From Rhodohalobacter sp. 614A (GTDB taxonomy: Bacteria; Bacteroidota; Rhodothermia; Balneolales; Balneolaceae): 64,000 nt of DNA. Position 1 is the first letter of the stretch, and every line of letters begins with the position of its first letter. The DNA lies in contig NZ_JAKEDS010000003.1 of assembly GCF_021462415.1 (NCBI RefSeq), positions 400,743 to 464,742 of the forward strand, written 5' to 3'. Below, in pieces: positions 1 through 8,027 of this stretch. A program made the position numbers and the translations under genes. Below the pieces are notes generated by a model. That model did not search any database. It was not told where the DNA came from and worked only from the letters and a program-made list of their open reading frames with translations.

Positions 1-268
1 TATATCTGACAAAGGATTTGATCAGAAATTTGGTGCACGTCCTCTGAAAAGAGCTATTCAAAAATATGTTGAAGATCCGCTTGCGGAAGAACTGCTTGGT
101 GTAGATCACCCGGCAGGGTCTGTCATCAAAATTAAGATGAACAAATCACGCGACGGACTTGAGTTCGACTGGACGGAACCTGAAACATCCGAACCGTCAT
201 CATCCGCTAGCAATAGTGATGAAGACAATTCTCCTTCGGAAGAATCTGAACAGGAAGCAAAAGCCTGA
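1..268 (+). CDS. clpC: ClpC/ClpB-type AAA+ ATPase, C-terminal end (5' partial)
   Basis: The open frame enters from the left edge (first full codon at base 2) and stops with TGA at 266-268, giving 88 residues. The start carries the small C-terminal subdomain of Hsp100 ATPases: a GFDQKFGARPLKRAIQ motif, then VEDPLAEELL. In ClpB/ClpC/ClpX-type unfoldases this subdomain closes the second AAA ring. The final 35 or so residues are a Ser/Glu-rich low-complexity acidic tail, which suits ClpC of this phylum better than ClpB. The family unfolds substrates in the cytosol and feeds ClpP or disaggregates proteins. ClpC versus ClpB cannot be settled because the N-domain and the ClpP-binding loop lie outside the window. 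Confidence 0.85.
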   Translation, partial: ISDKGFDQKFGARPLKRAIQKYVEDPLAEELLGVDHPAGSVIKIKMNKSRDGLEFDWTEPETSEPSSSASNSDEDNSPSEESEQEAKA

Positions 269-296
269 CACAGGGAATTAAATAGCTAAGAATAGA

Positions 297-333
297 AAAA
301 AGCACGTGGCCCATCAGTCACGTGCTTTTTTTA
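297..333. terminator. bidirectional rho-independent terminator
   Basis: A-run, then GCACGTG, a 10-base loop, CACGTGC and a T-run. The stem is perfect and flanked by A and T tracts, so it can stop transcription from the clp gene (plus) and from the convergent exported-protein gene (minus). Confidence 0.85.
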
Positions 334-359
334 TTACCCTCCATTAAAGAAGGGTGCAT

Positions 360-1460
360 TCAAAAAGAGACTCCAACAAAAAGCCTGCGATTTAAACCTT
401 CAATTTCATATTTAGCTCCATTTTTTGCTAAATCGAGCCGATTTGCATCTAATGTGGAAATGGAAAAAGGCACCTCCTGTCTCGCTATTTCTCTCGCAGA
501 TATGCTAACCGCAGTGATTTCCGGTTCACTAATCTCTATTCCATTCTGGGTTCCGCCCAAAGCGATAATCGTTTGACTCCCAGGATCATACCCTGCAAAA
601 ATGATTGAACTTCTTGATGAGGCACTACCAACACGGCCACCATCGGGAATTTCGTAAACCTGTACCCTTCCACTTGAGTAGATTGTGAGATGCGATGCGT
701 TTTCATTCAATGTGGCACCGACTAAATTTTCATCTGACTCAATGTCAAAAATCTCATTTCCAAACCTGTCAAATATTGCAATTCTGCTTCCACCTCCTCC
801 ATTCAATAAAATCGTGATAAAAGAGCCGTCATCACTCACGCGTAGATTCTGAATCTCTTCAGTTCTGCTGTTAAAAAAGACCTCGGTATTTCTATCTCCA
901 TAGACCAGCTGGGCTCTGGAACCGGTCTGCGAACCAAAAGAAATAACCGGATTATAAAGCACAATGGTATTCCCAGATGCATCTGCTGCTAATTGAGATT
1001 CTCTTTCACCATCCATACTTCCCGAACTATTGGATACCGAATAAGCCGTTTCAGCCTTTGAATTTAAAAAAGTAAAATTGGCAACATTATCACGGAGCAC
1101 AATTCTGCCTGAATCAAACTGGTAGGTATTCACCGTGTTATCCGTTGGAACAAAAAACTCCATATTTCTTTGAGCAAGCAACTCGCCTTCAGAATTATAA
1201 CTCATCAGGTTTATACCATTTTCCCTTTGGAGGAAAGAAGCTTTTTGGTTGGATGAAGAAAGTGACCAAGCCACCGGATTCGTTACCGTTGTTGATCCCA
1301 AAACAAATTGATCATTAGAAATCGTAATGGTACCTCCATTCGCAGAGAATGTATTCGTGGAATATGAGTTTTGATCTGCTGGTGATTCGATATTAATATT
1401 TTGTGAAAAAAGAAGAGAGGAACTACAAAAAAAGAGGATCGCCGTAAAAAGAAACTTCAT
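360..1460 (-). CDS. exported hypothetical protein, beta-propeller-like
   Basis: I chose the ATG at 1458-1460 because it gives a clean signal peptide (MKFLFTAILFFCSSSLLFSQ), with likely cleavage after the Gln-rich end. An ATG 36 bases upstream would add 12 residues with no export character. The mature part of about 345 residues is beta-rich with many repeated FxxxG and VVTNPVAWS-like strands, consistent with a WD40/YVTN-style propeller, but I cannot name the family. There are no catalytic motifs. It is convergent with the clp gene and divergent from the glycosyltransferase at 1531. Likely periplasmic or secreted; function unknown. Confidence 0.7.
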   Translation of the reverse strand: MKFLFTAILFFCSSSLLFSQNINIESPADQNSYSTNTFSANGGTITISNDQFVLGSTTVTNPVAWSLSSSNQKASFLQRENGINLMSYNSEGELLAQRNMEFFVPTDNTVNTYQFDSGRIVLRDNVANFTFLNSKAETAYSVSNSSGSMDGERESQLAADASGNTIVLYNPVISFGSQTGSRAQLVYGDRNTEVFFNSRTEEIQNLRVSDDGSFITILLNGGGGSRIAIFDRFGNEIFDIESDENLVGATLNENASHLTIYSSGRVQVYEIPDGGRVGSASSRSSIIFAGYDPGSQTIIALGGTQNGIEISEPEITAVSISAREIARQEVPFSISTLDANRLDLAKNGAKYEIEGLNRRLFVGVSF

Positions 1461-1530
1461 CGATTGAAAGCTTAATGTTGTTATATTCAAATTCACTGAA
1501 AGAACGAGAATTTTGTAATGAAATGCACAG

Positions 1531-2502
1531 ATGTTCTACTCTATCATCATTCCGGTTTATAACCGGCCGGATGAAATTTATGAGCTGCTCGAAAGCCTTA
1601 CCAAACAAACGTACACCCACTTTGAAGTTCTAATTGTTGAAGATGGTTCCCAAAAATCTTCAGAAAAAATAGTTGATGAATTCTCGAATTCATTGAACAT
1701 CAGGTATTTTTACAAAGAAAACAGTGGCCAGGGATTCTCAAGGAATTTTGGTTTTAAAAGAGCAAAAGGGGATTATTTCGTTGTTTTTGATTCAGACTGT
1801 ATCATCCCGGAACACTATTTTGAAGTAGTAAATCAGTTTTTGGCAAAAAATCCGGCAGACGCCTGGGGTGGACCAGACAGAGCCCTCTCTTCCTTCACTC
1901 CTCTTCAGAAAGCGATCAATTTCAGCATGACCTCCATTCTCACAACAGGCGGGATTCGTGGAAATAAAAAAAATCTTGGAGGATTCCACCCGCGTAGTTT
2001 TAATATGGGAATCAGTCGCGAGGTTTTTGAAAAAACAGGTGGGTATAAAATTACCCGAATGGGTGAAGACCTGGAATTGAGTATGCGGATCATCAAAAGC
2101 GGATTTAAGTCGGTTTTGATTGAAGACGCGTACGTCTATCATAAACGGCGAACAAACCTCAAGCAATTTTTTTGGCAGCTACACTTTTTTGGCCGTGCAA
2201 GAATTAACATTCGGCGATTTTATCCCGAAGAAGTAAAGCTTGTACACCTGTTCCCTACTTTTTTTCTGGTTGGCCTGATAGCATCCATTCTATTTTTAGT
2301 TTTCGATGTCTACGTTCTGAAACACCTTTACCTTCTATACCTGATTTATGCATTGATTTTTTTTATGGAATCACTCCTGAAAGGGAAAAGTTTAAAGATT
2401 GCTCTTTTATCGGTAGTTGCTGCTTTCACTCAACTTACAGCCTACTCAATCGGATTTCTCTCAGAACTCTGGCGAGATTTCTTTAAATCTTCAAAAAATT
2501 AA
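1531..2502 (+). CDS. family 2 glycosyltransferase with C-terminal membrane segments
   Basis: The protein has 323 residues. The GT-A fold is evident: SIIIPVYNRPDE at the N-terminus, EDGS near residue 38, DSD at 87-89 (metal and nucleotide-sugar binding) and GEDLELSMRI near 177 (the ED catalytic-base motif). A hydrophobic stretch around 240-310 forms two or three membrane helices, as in inner-membrane GT2 enzymes of polysaccharide synthesis. The reaction would be transfer of a sugar from a nucleotide sugar to a lipid- or polysaccharide-linked acceptor on the cytosolic face. No polysaccharide locus surrounds it, so donor and acceptor are unknown. Confidence 0.88.
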   Translation: MFYSIIIPVYNRPDEIYELLESLTKQTYTHFEVLIVEDGSQKSSEKIVDEFSNSLNIRYFYKENSGQGFSRNFGFKRAKGDYFVVFDSDCIIPEHYFEVVNQFLAKNPADAWGGPDRALSSFTPLQKAINFSMTSILTTGGIRGNKKNLGGFHPRSFNMGISREVFEKTGGYKITRMGEDLELSMRIIKSGFKSVLIEDAYVYHKRRTNLKQFFWQLHFFGRARINIRRFYPEEVKLVHLFPTFFLVGLIASILFLVFDVYVLKHLYLLYLIYALIFFMESLLKGKSLKIALLSVVAAFTQLTAYSIGFLSELWRDFFKSSKN

Positions 2503-2601
2503 GCGGATAGAAATTGCAATCAGATTCTAAAACTTTTATCTTGTAATTCTTTTGACATTCTGATTTAAAGATATTCATTCTCACAATTTTTGAATGAATT
2601 T

Positions 2602-2675
2602 CGGGGAGTGGCGCAGGCCGGTAGCGCATTCGCTTTGGGAGCGAAGGGTCGCAGGTTCAAATCCTGTCTCCCCGA
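2602..2675 (+). tRNA. tRNA-Pro (TGG)
   Basis: The acceptor stem CGGGGAG pairs with CTCCCCG and the discriminator is A. The anticodon loop TTTGGGA places TGG at 2636-2638. The T-loop GGTTCAAATCC is canonical. CCA is not encoded. First of six clustered tRNA genes. Confidence 0.95.
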
Positions 2676-2682
2676 CAAAACA

Positions 2683-2765
2683 AATGATGAATTATTGATT
2701 TTGAATTATGACGGGTGCGAAGCAGTTTCCATTCAAAATTCAGTAATTCAGCATTGAGAATTAAA
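2683..2765. repeat. heptad-phased imperfect inverted repeat between tRNA genes
   Basis: The left arm (2683-2710) and right arm (2731-2765) are near-complementary over about 24 bases with a roughly 20-base loop. Each arm has a 7-base period (units resembling TGAATTA on the left and ATTCARN on the right). It lies wholly between tRNA-Pro and tRNA-Arg. Confidence 0.6.
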
Positions 2766-2768
2766 CGA

Positions 2769-2842
2769 GCGCCCGTAGCTCAACTGGATAGAGCAGCTGC
2801 CTTCTAAGCAGCAGGTTACAGGTTCGAGTCCTGTCGGGCGTA
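2769..2842 (+). tRNA. tRNA-Arg (TCT)
   Basis: The acceptor GCGCCCG pairs with CGGGCGT (one G-T pair). The anticodon loop CTTCTAA has anticodon TCT. The D-arm TAGCTCAACTGGATAGAGCA and T-loop GGTTCGAGTCC are canonical. Confidence 0.95.
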
Positions 2843-2918
2843 CGGAAATTTTTATTGATTTGAATGATATACAAGCATTAATTTGTTTTACTGATCATTC
2901 AGAGGCGACATTAACAAA

Positions 2919-2989
2919 GGCGACATGGCCGAGTGGTTAGGCAGAGGTCTGCAAAACCTCGTACGGCGGTTCGAATCCGCCTGTCGCCT
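2919..2989 (+). tRNA. tRNA-Cys (GCA)
   Basis: A 71-base cloverleaf. The acceptor GGCGACA pairs with TGTCGCC, and the anticodon loop CTGCAAA has anticodon GCA. The short variable loop and discriminator T fit tRNA-Cys. Confidence 0.95.
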
Positions 2990-3018
2990 CTTTTTTTTGA
3001 ATTATTGTTTTGATACCT

Positions 3019-3091
3019 GCCGCGTTCGTCTAGGGGTTTAGGACGCCGCCCTTTCACGGCGGTAACACGGGTTCAAATCCCGTACGCGGTA
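3019..3091 (+). tRNA. tRNA-Glu (TTC), copy 1
   Basis: The acceptor GCCGCGT pairs with ACGCGGT. The anticodon loop CTTTCAC has anticodon TTC, and the T-arm is GGGTTCAAATCCC. It is identical over its whole length to the copy at 3255-3327. Confidence 0.95.
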
Positions 3092-3099
3092 CTTTACTC

Positions 3100-3174
3100 G
3101 GAGCTTGTAGCTCAGTTGGTTAGAGCGCCAGGTTGTGGCCCTGGAGGCCGTGGGTTCAAATCCCATCAGGCTCC
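3100..3174 (+). tRNA. tRNA-His (GTG)
   Basis: The anticodon loop TTGTGGC has anticodon GTG. The start includes the extra 5' G (position -1) that can face C73, the tRNA-His identity pair. The acceptor GAGCTTG pairs with CAGGCTC. It lies only 8 bases after tRNA-Glu copy 1. Confidence 0.95.
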
Positions 3175-3190
3175 CATCTATTTAGATTTG

Positions 3191-3250
3191 GGATATGAGA
3201 CTTGAGATGTGAGACTAAATAATTCTCATGACTCACATCTATTATCTCAC
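3191..3250. repeat. heptad-phased imperfect inverted repeat
   Basis: The left arm (3191-3216) is built of 7-base units of the type TGAGAYN and the right arm (3226-3250) is its imperfect complement (CTCACAT, CTATTAT, CTCAC). It lies between tRNA-His and the second tRNA-Glu. It has the same design as the element at 2683-2765 but a different unit sequence. Confidence 0.55.
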
Positions 3251-3254
3251 AATT

Positions 3255-3327
3255 GCCGCGTTCGTCTAGGGGTTTAGGACGCCGCCCTTTCACGGCGGTA
3301 ACACGGGTTCAAATCCCGTACGCGGTA
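3255..3327 (+). tRNA. tRNA-Glu (TTC), copy 2
   Basis: Sequence-identical duplicate of the tRNA-Glu at 3019-3091, including the unusual TAGGGGTTTAGG D-arm. The repeat unit extends a base or two on each side, which suggests a recent local duplication or gene conversion. Confidence 0.95.
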
Positions 3328-3330
3328 CTC

Positions 3331-3369
3331 AAAATCCCGGATTCATTTTTGGATCCGGGATTTTTTTTG
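3331..3369 (+). terminator. rho-independent terminator of the tRNA cluster
   Basis: AATCCCGGAT, a 10-base loop, ATCCGGGATT and a run of T. The stem is perfect over 10 bp and directly follows the last tRNA. Confidence 0.85.
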
Positions 3370-3657
3370 ATTCACATCTCATACTATAACAATTCTTAAA
3401 ACTATTTCCGGATTCTTAAAATCCAGGACTGATTATTACCAAAAAGAATGCTCTTCAATAAAATCCCAACAAGAGAATCATGATAGCTGATCTACCTGTA
3501 TTTTGATCGCTTTTAGATTCACATCATACAGAAAAGCAGCTAAACCCACGATCAGCCATAAGAGGCTCATCGAGAAAAGAATTATAATTAAATGATCGGG
3601 CTTAAAATCTGATCAAGTGTGCTTTGCGGTTATGATTCATCCACATTTTTCAGATTC
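3370..3657. other. intergenic stretch with no convincing gene
   Basis: About 290 bases without a recognisable gene. A 30-codon minus-strand frame (3478-3570, ATG at 3570) would encode one hydrophobic helix (MSLLWLIVGLAAFLYDVN) but has no ribosome binding site. I treat it as possible at best. Confidence 0.3.
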
Positions 3658-3945
3658 CTATTCAAATAACCGCTCAAACCCATAATAAGGTTGAAGGGGT
3701 ATTAGCTCAAAAGTAATCAAACCGTTTTTCACCAGCGGCAGTTTTGACAATTTCTTTGCGGCCTCCTCCACATCCTTTGCTTCGAGAATTAAGACGGCCT
3801 CGGGTTTATCATCCCGGAAATACATTTCACGGATAAACCCCTCTTTGTACAGCTCCCATCCTTCTTTGGCTTCGTCTCTCAAGTGGGGCACAAAATCTCT
3901 TTTACTTAATCCGGGTTTTTCTACTTCGATGGCTATGATTCGCAT
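3658..3945 (-). CDS. small YCII/muconolactone-isomerase-like protein
   Basis: The 95 residues start MRIIAIEVEKPG and contain VLILEAKDVEEAAKKLSKLPLV followed by LITFELIPLQPY. This beta-alpha-beta pattern matches the small dimeric ferredoxin-like folds of the YCII and muconolactone-isomerase families. Proteins of this kind bind small organic ligands or act as minor isomerases, and no catalytic residue can be identified here. It is co-directional with the regulator gene ending at 4013 and separated from its promoter side by 67 bases, so it may be read through from it. Confidence 0.6.
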   Translation of the reverse strand: MRIIAIEVEKPGLSKRDFVPHLRDEAKEGWELYKEGFIREMYFRDDKPEAVLILEAKDVEEAAKKLSKLPLVKNGLITFELIPLQPYYGFERLFE

Positions 3946-4012
3946 GATCTCAGGTTTTCGTCGTTGTGGGTTCTCATCTTGAAACGGAAAATTACGCGAA
4001 GAATCGAAGAAA

Positions 4013-4996
4013 TTAAACAGCTACAGCATCCCGATTATACTTATCGCGGTATTCAATGGGCGTAAGGCCGGTAATTCTTCGGAAAAGATCGCGAAATGAT
4101 TTAGTGTCGGAATAGCCCACATCGTACATCACTTCGTTTACATTTTTTCGTGTTCTCTCAAGGTCTTTTTTCGCAGCTTCCACTTTCACGCGTTGAATGT
4201 ATTCCGTAACCGTATTGGATGTCGCTTTCTTGAATCGTCGTTCCAGTGTTCTTCGGCTGATAGCAAACAGATCCGCCAAATCATCCACCCGGATGGTTTC
4301 CTGGTAGTGATCTTCTATGTATTTCTGAGCCCTGATCACTTTATCATCACCATGATCTTTTTGTCCTTCAAAAATGATAAAGGCAGACTGACTGTCCCTA
4401 TCAATGTCAATGGAAAATGCTTTGGATGCCACAACGGCGGTTTCTCGTCCCGCATATTTCTCGATCAGGTGCAGAACAAGATTCAGGAAAGCATACGCCC
4501 CGCCGCTTGTATAAATTCCGTCTTCTTCGGTCATGATTTTTTCATCAACCACATCCACTTTCGGGAATCGGTCTCTGAAATTATTTGCATGCATCCAGTG
4601 TGTTGCGCACTGTTTTCCGTCTAAAAGGCCCGTTGCAGCCAGGAAAAAAGCACCCACACAAAAGCTTGCCACCTCTGCCCCTTCTTTATAGTGCTGAACA
4701 ATCCACGGTATAAATTCTTTGTTTCTTTCCAGAGCTTTTTCAAGATCGTCATGGATAGCGGGGATAATAATAAGATCTGTTGAATTTACTTCGTCAATCA
4801 GGCAATCAGGTGCGACAGAAAATAGTCCGTGACTCTGCCTGGTTTCTCTTTCAAGCCCAACCAGGTGAACGTCAAAAACAGGCGGACTCTGCATCCCTGC
4901 CAAAATTTGGTTCACCATGTTTAAAATCTGATGCGTTCCGCCAATGTTAACAACACTGGTATGGCCACGAGGTATAAGAATGGAAACGTGTTTCAT
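4013..4996 (-). CDS. GlxA-type transcriptional regulator (DJ-1/PfpI domain + AraC HTH)
   Basis: The protein has 327 residues. Residues 1-190 form a DJ-1/PfpI-like domain, including the elbow ASFCVGAFFLAATG with Cys113. Residues 215-320 hold the double helix-turn-helix of AraC proteins (IRVDDLADLFAISRRTLERRF and a C-terminal GYSDTKSFRDLFRRITGLTP segment). In this family the N-terminal domain senses a small molecule and usually lacks amidase activity. The size matches the family. A 9-bp inverted repeat lies just upstream (5013-5092) and may be an autoregulatory site. Targets are unknown; the neighbouring small-enzyme genes are candidates. Confidence 0.9.
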   Translation of the reverse strand: MKHVSILIPRGHTSVVNIGGTHQILNMVNQILAGMQSPPVFDVHLVGLERETRQSHGLFSVAPDCLIDEVNSTDLIIIPAIHDDLEKALERNKEFIPWIVQHYKEGAEVASFCVGAFFLAATGLLDGKQCATHWMHANNFRDRFPKVDVVDEKIMTEEDGIYTSGGAYAFLNLVLHLIEKYAGRETAVVASKAFSIDIDRDSQSAFIIFEGQKDHGDDKVIRAQKYIEDHYQETIRVDDLADLFAISRRTLERRFKKATSNTVTEYIQRVKVEAAKKDLERTRKNVNEVMYDVGYSDTKSFRDLFRRITGLTPIEYRDKYNRDAVAV

Positions 4997-5012
4997 GACT
5001 TGAAAGAATTAA

Positions 5013-5092
5013 GGTTGATTGGATATGAGTTGTGGAAAATCCCTCACTGCTGATGATTTGTAATTAATCAAATACAATTGTCGCAATCAACC
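5013..5092. promoter_or_regulatory. inverted repeat upstream of the GlxA-type regulator
   Basis: GGTTGATTG at 5013-5021 and its exact complement CAATCAACC at 5084-5092 frame the divergent promoter region between the regulator (minus) and the DinB gene (plus). The spacing of 62 bases suggests two operator half-sites rather than one hairpin. Confidence 0.35.
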
Positions 5093-5183
5093 AGTGATAT
5101 TGGCGGATTCACACCCCACATATTTGCTTTTCTGCCATTATAATATTTGCAGACCATTAGTCAGGAACTGGAGTAAGCAAATC

Positions 5184-5672
5184 ATGAAAGAATTTCTATT
5201 GATACAATTTGACCTGCATCATCGCCTCTACAATAATGTGTTGCAGGAATTTACTGATGAGGAAAGTAACCAGAGATTGTATAATGATACAAATATCAAT
5301 CATGTAAAATACCTGGCAGGTCACCTTTTGAACTCACAGTATGGACTGGCCAGGGCAGCCGGAGTTGATGTAGTTGTAAAGTGGAATGACTTGTTTGCTG
5401 TGATGATGCAGTCAAAAGCGAAAGACAACTTCCCGTATCCATCAATCGGGGAGATTAAAAAAGAATGGAATGATCTTTATCAACCTACAAAGAATGCCTT
5501 AAAGCGATTAACAGACTCGCAGCTCAGTGAAACTCCTCCTTCTCCATTCCACCAGGTGGCAAATTCTAAAGGCGAACTTTGGGCATTTATCAATCATCAT
5601 ACGGCGTACCACATCGGTCAGATCGGGATTTTGAGAAGAGGATTTGGGAAACCGCCAATGAGTTATGAGTGA
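5184..5672 (+). CDS. DinB-family protein
   Basis: I chose the ATG at 5184 (162 residues), which has GGAGTAAG just upstream; the in-frame ATG at 5094 would add 30 unrelated residues. The four-helix bundle of the DinB/YfiT superfamily is indicated by an early His pair (DLHHRLYNN), NHVKYLAGHLLNSQYG, and the terminal HHTAYHIGQIGILRR. His residues at these places form the metal site in the family. Members include thiol-dependent S-transferases, but the reaction of this one is unknown. It opens the plus-strand run of small genes to 10823. Confidence 0.85.
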   Translation: MKEFLLIQFDLHHRLYNNVLQEFTDEESNQRLYNDTNINHVKYLAGHLLNSQYGLARAAGVDVVVKWNDLFAVMMQSKAKDNFPYPSIGEIKKEWNDLYQPTKNALKRLTDSQLSETPPSPFHQVANSKGELWAFINHHTAYHIGQIGILRRGFGKPPMSYE

Positions 5673-5741
5673 CGGTAGTCAGTAGAATTTGATGAAAAGG
5701 ATTTCAATCACAAATACTTTAACAATCTAAACCTATACAAT

Positions 5742-6167
5742 ATGAAATCAGTAAATCCATATCTCAGTTTTAACGGTAATACCGAAGAGGTTTTCACCTT
5801 TTATCAGTCAGTTTTTGGGGGTGAGCTTCGAATTGACAGATATAAGGATCTGGAAGATAACATGGGTGCCTCCGGTGATGATCTGAATAAGGTAGCCAAT
5901 GTGGCACTGGCAATAGGTGCCGAGACAACATTATATGCATCAGACATCATCGAAGCGTCAGGACAAACCATTACGGCTGGAACTAATTTTTCTATCCAGC
6001 TTGAAACAGACAGCAGAGATGAAGCTAAAACGCTGTTCACCAGATTATCCGCCGGTGGAGAAATCGATATGCCGTTGATGAAAACAGAATGGGCTAATAT
6101 GTTTGGAATGATTACAGACAAATTCGGAATAAAATGGATGGTTTATTATCCGGGCCAAAACTTATAG
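5742..6167 (+). CDS. VOC-fold protein, PhnB-like
   Basis: The 141 residues start MKSVNPYLSFNGNTEEVFTF, followed by YQSVFGG and a C-terminal FGMITDKFGIKWMVYY. These are hallmarks of the PhnB/3-demethylubiquinone-methyltransferase-like branch of the vicinal oxygen chelate (glyoxalase/bleomycin resistance) superfamily. The family forms dimers with a ligand or metal cavity, and PhnB-like members usually have no proven reaction. First of five VOC proteins in this gene run. Confidence 0.88.
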   Translation: MKSVNPYLSFNGNTEEVFTFYQSVFGGELRIDRYKDLEDNMGASGDDLNKVANVALAIGAETTLYASDIIEASGQTITAGTNFSIQLETDSRDEAKTLFTRLSAGGEIDMPLMKTEWANMFGMITDKFGIKWMVYYPGQNL

Positions 6168-6187
6168 ATATCAAGTTTAGAGGACAC

Positions 6188-6913
6188 ATGAAAACAAAAG
6201 AAATCGCACTCCCAAAAATTGTCAGCCGCAAAGAATGGCTTGTAAAACGAAAAGAGCTTCTTTTAGAAGAGAAAGAAATCACGAGAAAGCGGGACGAACT
6301 TAACGCTAAGAGGCGGCAGCTGCCGATGGTTAAAATCGAAAAAGAGTACCTTTTTGAAGGCCCAAAGGGGACGGTACGCCTGCTGGATCTGTTTGAAGGG
6401 CGGCGCCAATTACTGGTTCATCACTTTATGTATTTTGATGGACCCGATAGGTTTTGCCCGGGATGCTCGATGGAGGCTGATCAAAACTATAAAAAGAAGC
6501 TGTTAAAAAACCTGCACGATCATGACCTGACTCTTGCCGCTGTTGCCCTTGCACCTTTATCAAGAATTGAAAAAGAGAAAAGGGTAAAGGGCTGGGATTT
6601 CCCCTTTTACTCAGCCATTGGAACTGAATTTAATTATGATTTCCAGGCAACGATTAAAAAAGGAGCAAATTCATCGTACAATTACCAGGATGCAAAAAAT
6701 GCTGAATGGCTAAATAATTATGAAGGTGATATGCCCGCTAAAAGTGTTTTCCTCCGCCACGGAACAGATGTTTTTCACACTTACTCGACGTATACCCGGG
6801 GTACTGAGTTAGTTGCCATGCATTACAACTATTTGGATCTGACACCCTACGGCCGGCAAGAAGATTGGGAAGATTCGCCTACTGGATGGCCTCAAAAACC
6901 AACGTATGGATAA
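6188..6913 (+). CDS. DUF899 (thioredoxin-fold) protein
   Basis: I chose the ATG at 6188 (241 residues) because it gives the standard DUF899 N-terminus (KIVSRKEWLVKRKELL) and is preceded by GAGGACAC; the frame open from 6134 overlaps the preceding gene. Family marks are LLDLFEGRRQLLVHHFMY, the FCPGCS cysteine pair, and the C-terminal GTDVFHTYSTYTRGTE and PYGRQEDWEDSP segments. DUF899 proteins resemble thioredoxin-fold peroxiredoxins, but their activity is not established. It sits 20 bases after the PhnB-like gene, so both probably share a transcript. Confidence 0.88.
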   Translation: MKTKEIALPKIVSRKEWLVKRKELLLEEKEITRKRDELNAKRRQLPMVKIEKEYLFEGPKGTVRLLDLFEGRRQLLVHHFMYFDGPDRFCPGCSMEADQNYKKKLLKNLHDHDLTLAAVALAPLSRIEKEKRVKGWDFPFYSAIGTEFNYDFQATIKKGANSSYNYQDAKNAEWLNNYEGDMPAKSVFLRHGTDVFHTYSTYTRGTELVAMHYNYLDLTPYGRQEDWEDSPTGWPQKPTYG

Positions 6914-6954
6914 CTGATATTCTGTTTATAACTCCAAATAAAACTAAAACCACT

Positions 6955-7077
6955 ATGTGTCCCGCATGTTTGGCATTCGCAGCAATGATAACCGCAGGAG
7001 TAACTTCGGCAGGTGGATTGACTGCTTATACGTTAAAAAAACGAAAGCAAAAGAAATCGGATCACACTGATAATTGA
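6955..7077 (+). CDS. small membrane protein with CPAC motif
   Basis: The ATG at 6955 gives 40 residues: MCPACLAFAAMITAGVTSAG, a hydrophobic continuation, then a lysine-rich tail (KKRKQKK). This is one transmembrane helix with a cysteine pair at the N-terminal edge and a positive cytosolic end. Similar mini-proteins accompany DUF899 or metal-related genes in Bacteroidota (recollection, not searched). The spacing of 41 bases to the DUF899 gene supports co-transcription. Function unknown. Confidence 0.55.
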   Translation: MCPACLAFAAMITAGVTSAGGLTAYTLKKRKQKKSDHTDN

Positions 7078-7137
7078 TAATTAATGCCAACCATTTATAT
7101 TATAAATCACTCCCTCACAATACATTAAAGAGAAACC

Positions 7138-7629
7138 ATGAATGCGCCAGACCATATTACTACTTGCCTGTGGTTTGATCATCAAGCCGAAGAGGCAGCA
7201 AATTTTTACACCTCGGTCTTTAAGAATTCCAAAATTCTGAATACAAGTTATTATGGAGACGCCGGCCATGAGATTCACGGGCAGAAAGCCGGAACAGTTC
7301 TGACAGTGGATTTTGAGTTGAATGGGCATAAATTTCAGGCGCTGAACGGCGGACCACACTTTAAGTTTAATGAAGCCATTTCACTGGTTGTAAATTGCGA
7401 AACCCAAGAAGAGATCGATTACTACTGGGAGAAACTTTCTTCAGATCCAAATGCAGAACAGTGTGGCTGGCTCAAAGATAAATTTGGTCTTTCCTGGCAA
7501 ATTGTCCCCTCCATGATTGAAGAGTATATGAATGGGTCTGTCACAGAAAAGCGGGATCGAATGATGGATGCTCTTCTCAGGATGAAAAAGCTCGATATTG
7601 CTACACTCAAAAAAGTGTATGAAGGATAA
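7138..7629 (+). CDS. VOC-fold protein, PhnB-like (long form)
   Basis: The 163 residues start MNAPDHITTCLWFDHQAEEAANFY; TSVFKNSKILNTSYYGDAG, FELNGHKFQALNGGP and CGWLKDKFGLSWQIVP follow. This is the standard PhnB-like pattern with a C-terminal extension (RMMDALLRMKKLDIATLKKVYEG) seen in the 160-residue subfamily. Such proteins bind small ligands in a VOC cavity; no enzymatic activity can be assigned. A near-perfect heptad repeat at 7064-7077 overlaps the stop of the preceding mini-gene. Confidence 0.9.
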   Translation: MNAPDHITTCLWFDHQAEEAANFYTSVFKNSKILNTSYYGDAGHEIHGQKAGTVLTVDFELNGHKFQALNGGPHFKFNEAISLVVNCETQEEIDYYWEKLSSDPNAEQCGWLKDKFGLSWQIVPSMIEEYMNGSVTEKRDRMMDALLRMKKLDIATLKKVYEG

Positions 7630-7647
7630 TTCTTTACGTAAAAACTT

Positions 7648-8022
7648 ATGGCTAAAAAGAAACCCACAACCATTGACGAGTACATCAATACCTTTCCTAA
7701 AGAAATTCAGGGAGAATTACAGGAAATACGTCAAACAATCCGCAAGGCTATTCCCGAAGCCAAAGAGGAAATGAAATGGGGCCGGCCGGCTTTTGTAGAT
7801 GAACGAATATTAGTGGTATTTGGAGGGTTCAAAAAGCACATCGGTTTTTACTCTACACCCAGTTCACTCGAAGAATTTGCAGAAGAACTGAAAGATTTTA
7901 AAACAGGATCCGGCTCTGTTCAATTTCCTTATGAGAAACCACTGCCTACGGAGCTTGTTGTGAATATTACAAAATATCGGGCTTGGGAAAGCCGCGAAAA
8001 AAATGTGAACTGGAAATCCTGA
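7648..8022 (+). CDS. DUF1801 protein, YdhG-like
   Basis: The 124 residues start KPTTIDEYINTFPKEIQGELQEIRQTIRKAIPEA, then MKWGRPAF and HIGFYSTPSSLEEF, with SGSVQFPYEKPLPTELV near the end. This order is diagnostic of DUF1801, the fold of B. subtilis YdhG/frataxin-like proteins, for which an iron-chaperone role has been proposed. It is 18 bases after the VOC gene, so it is part of the same transcript. It is paired with a second DUF1801 gene 5 bases downstream, an apparent tandem duplication. Confidence 0.88.
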   Translation: MAKKKPTTIDEYINTFPKEIQGELQEIRQTIRKAIPEAKEEMKWGRPAFVDERILVVFGGFKKHIGFYSTPSSLEEFAEELKDFKTGSGSVQFPYEKPLPTELVVNITKYRAWESREKNVNWKS

Positions 8023-8027
8023 TTCTC

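Noticed and set aside
3478-3570. 30-residue membrane mini-protein
   Set aside because: Hydrophobic frame but no ribosome binding site and no neighbour support; only mentioned in the intergenic entry.
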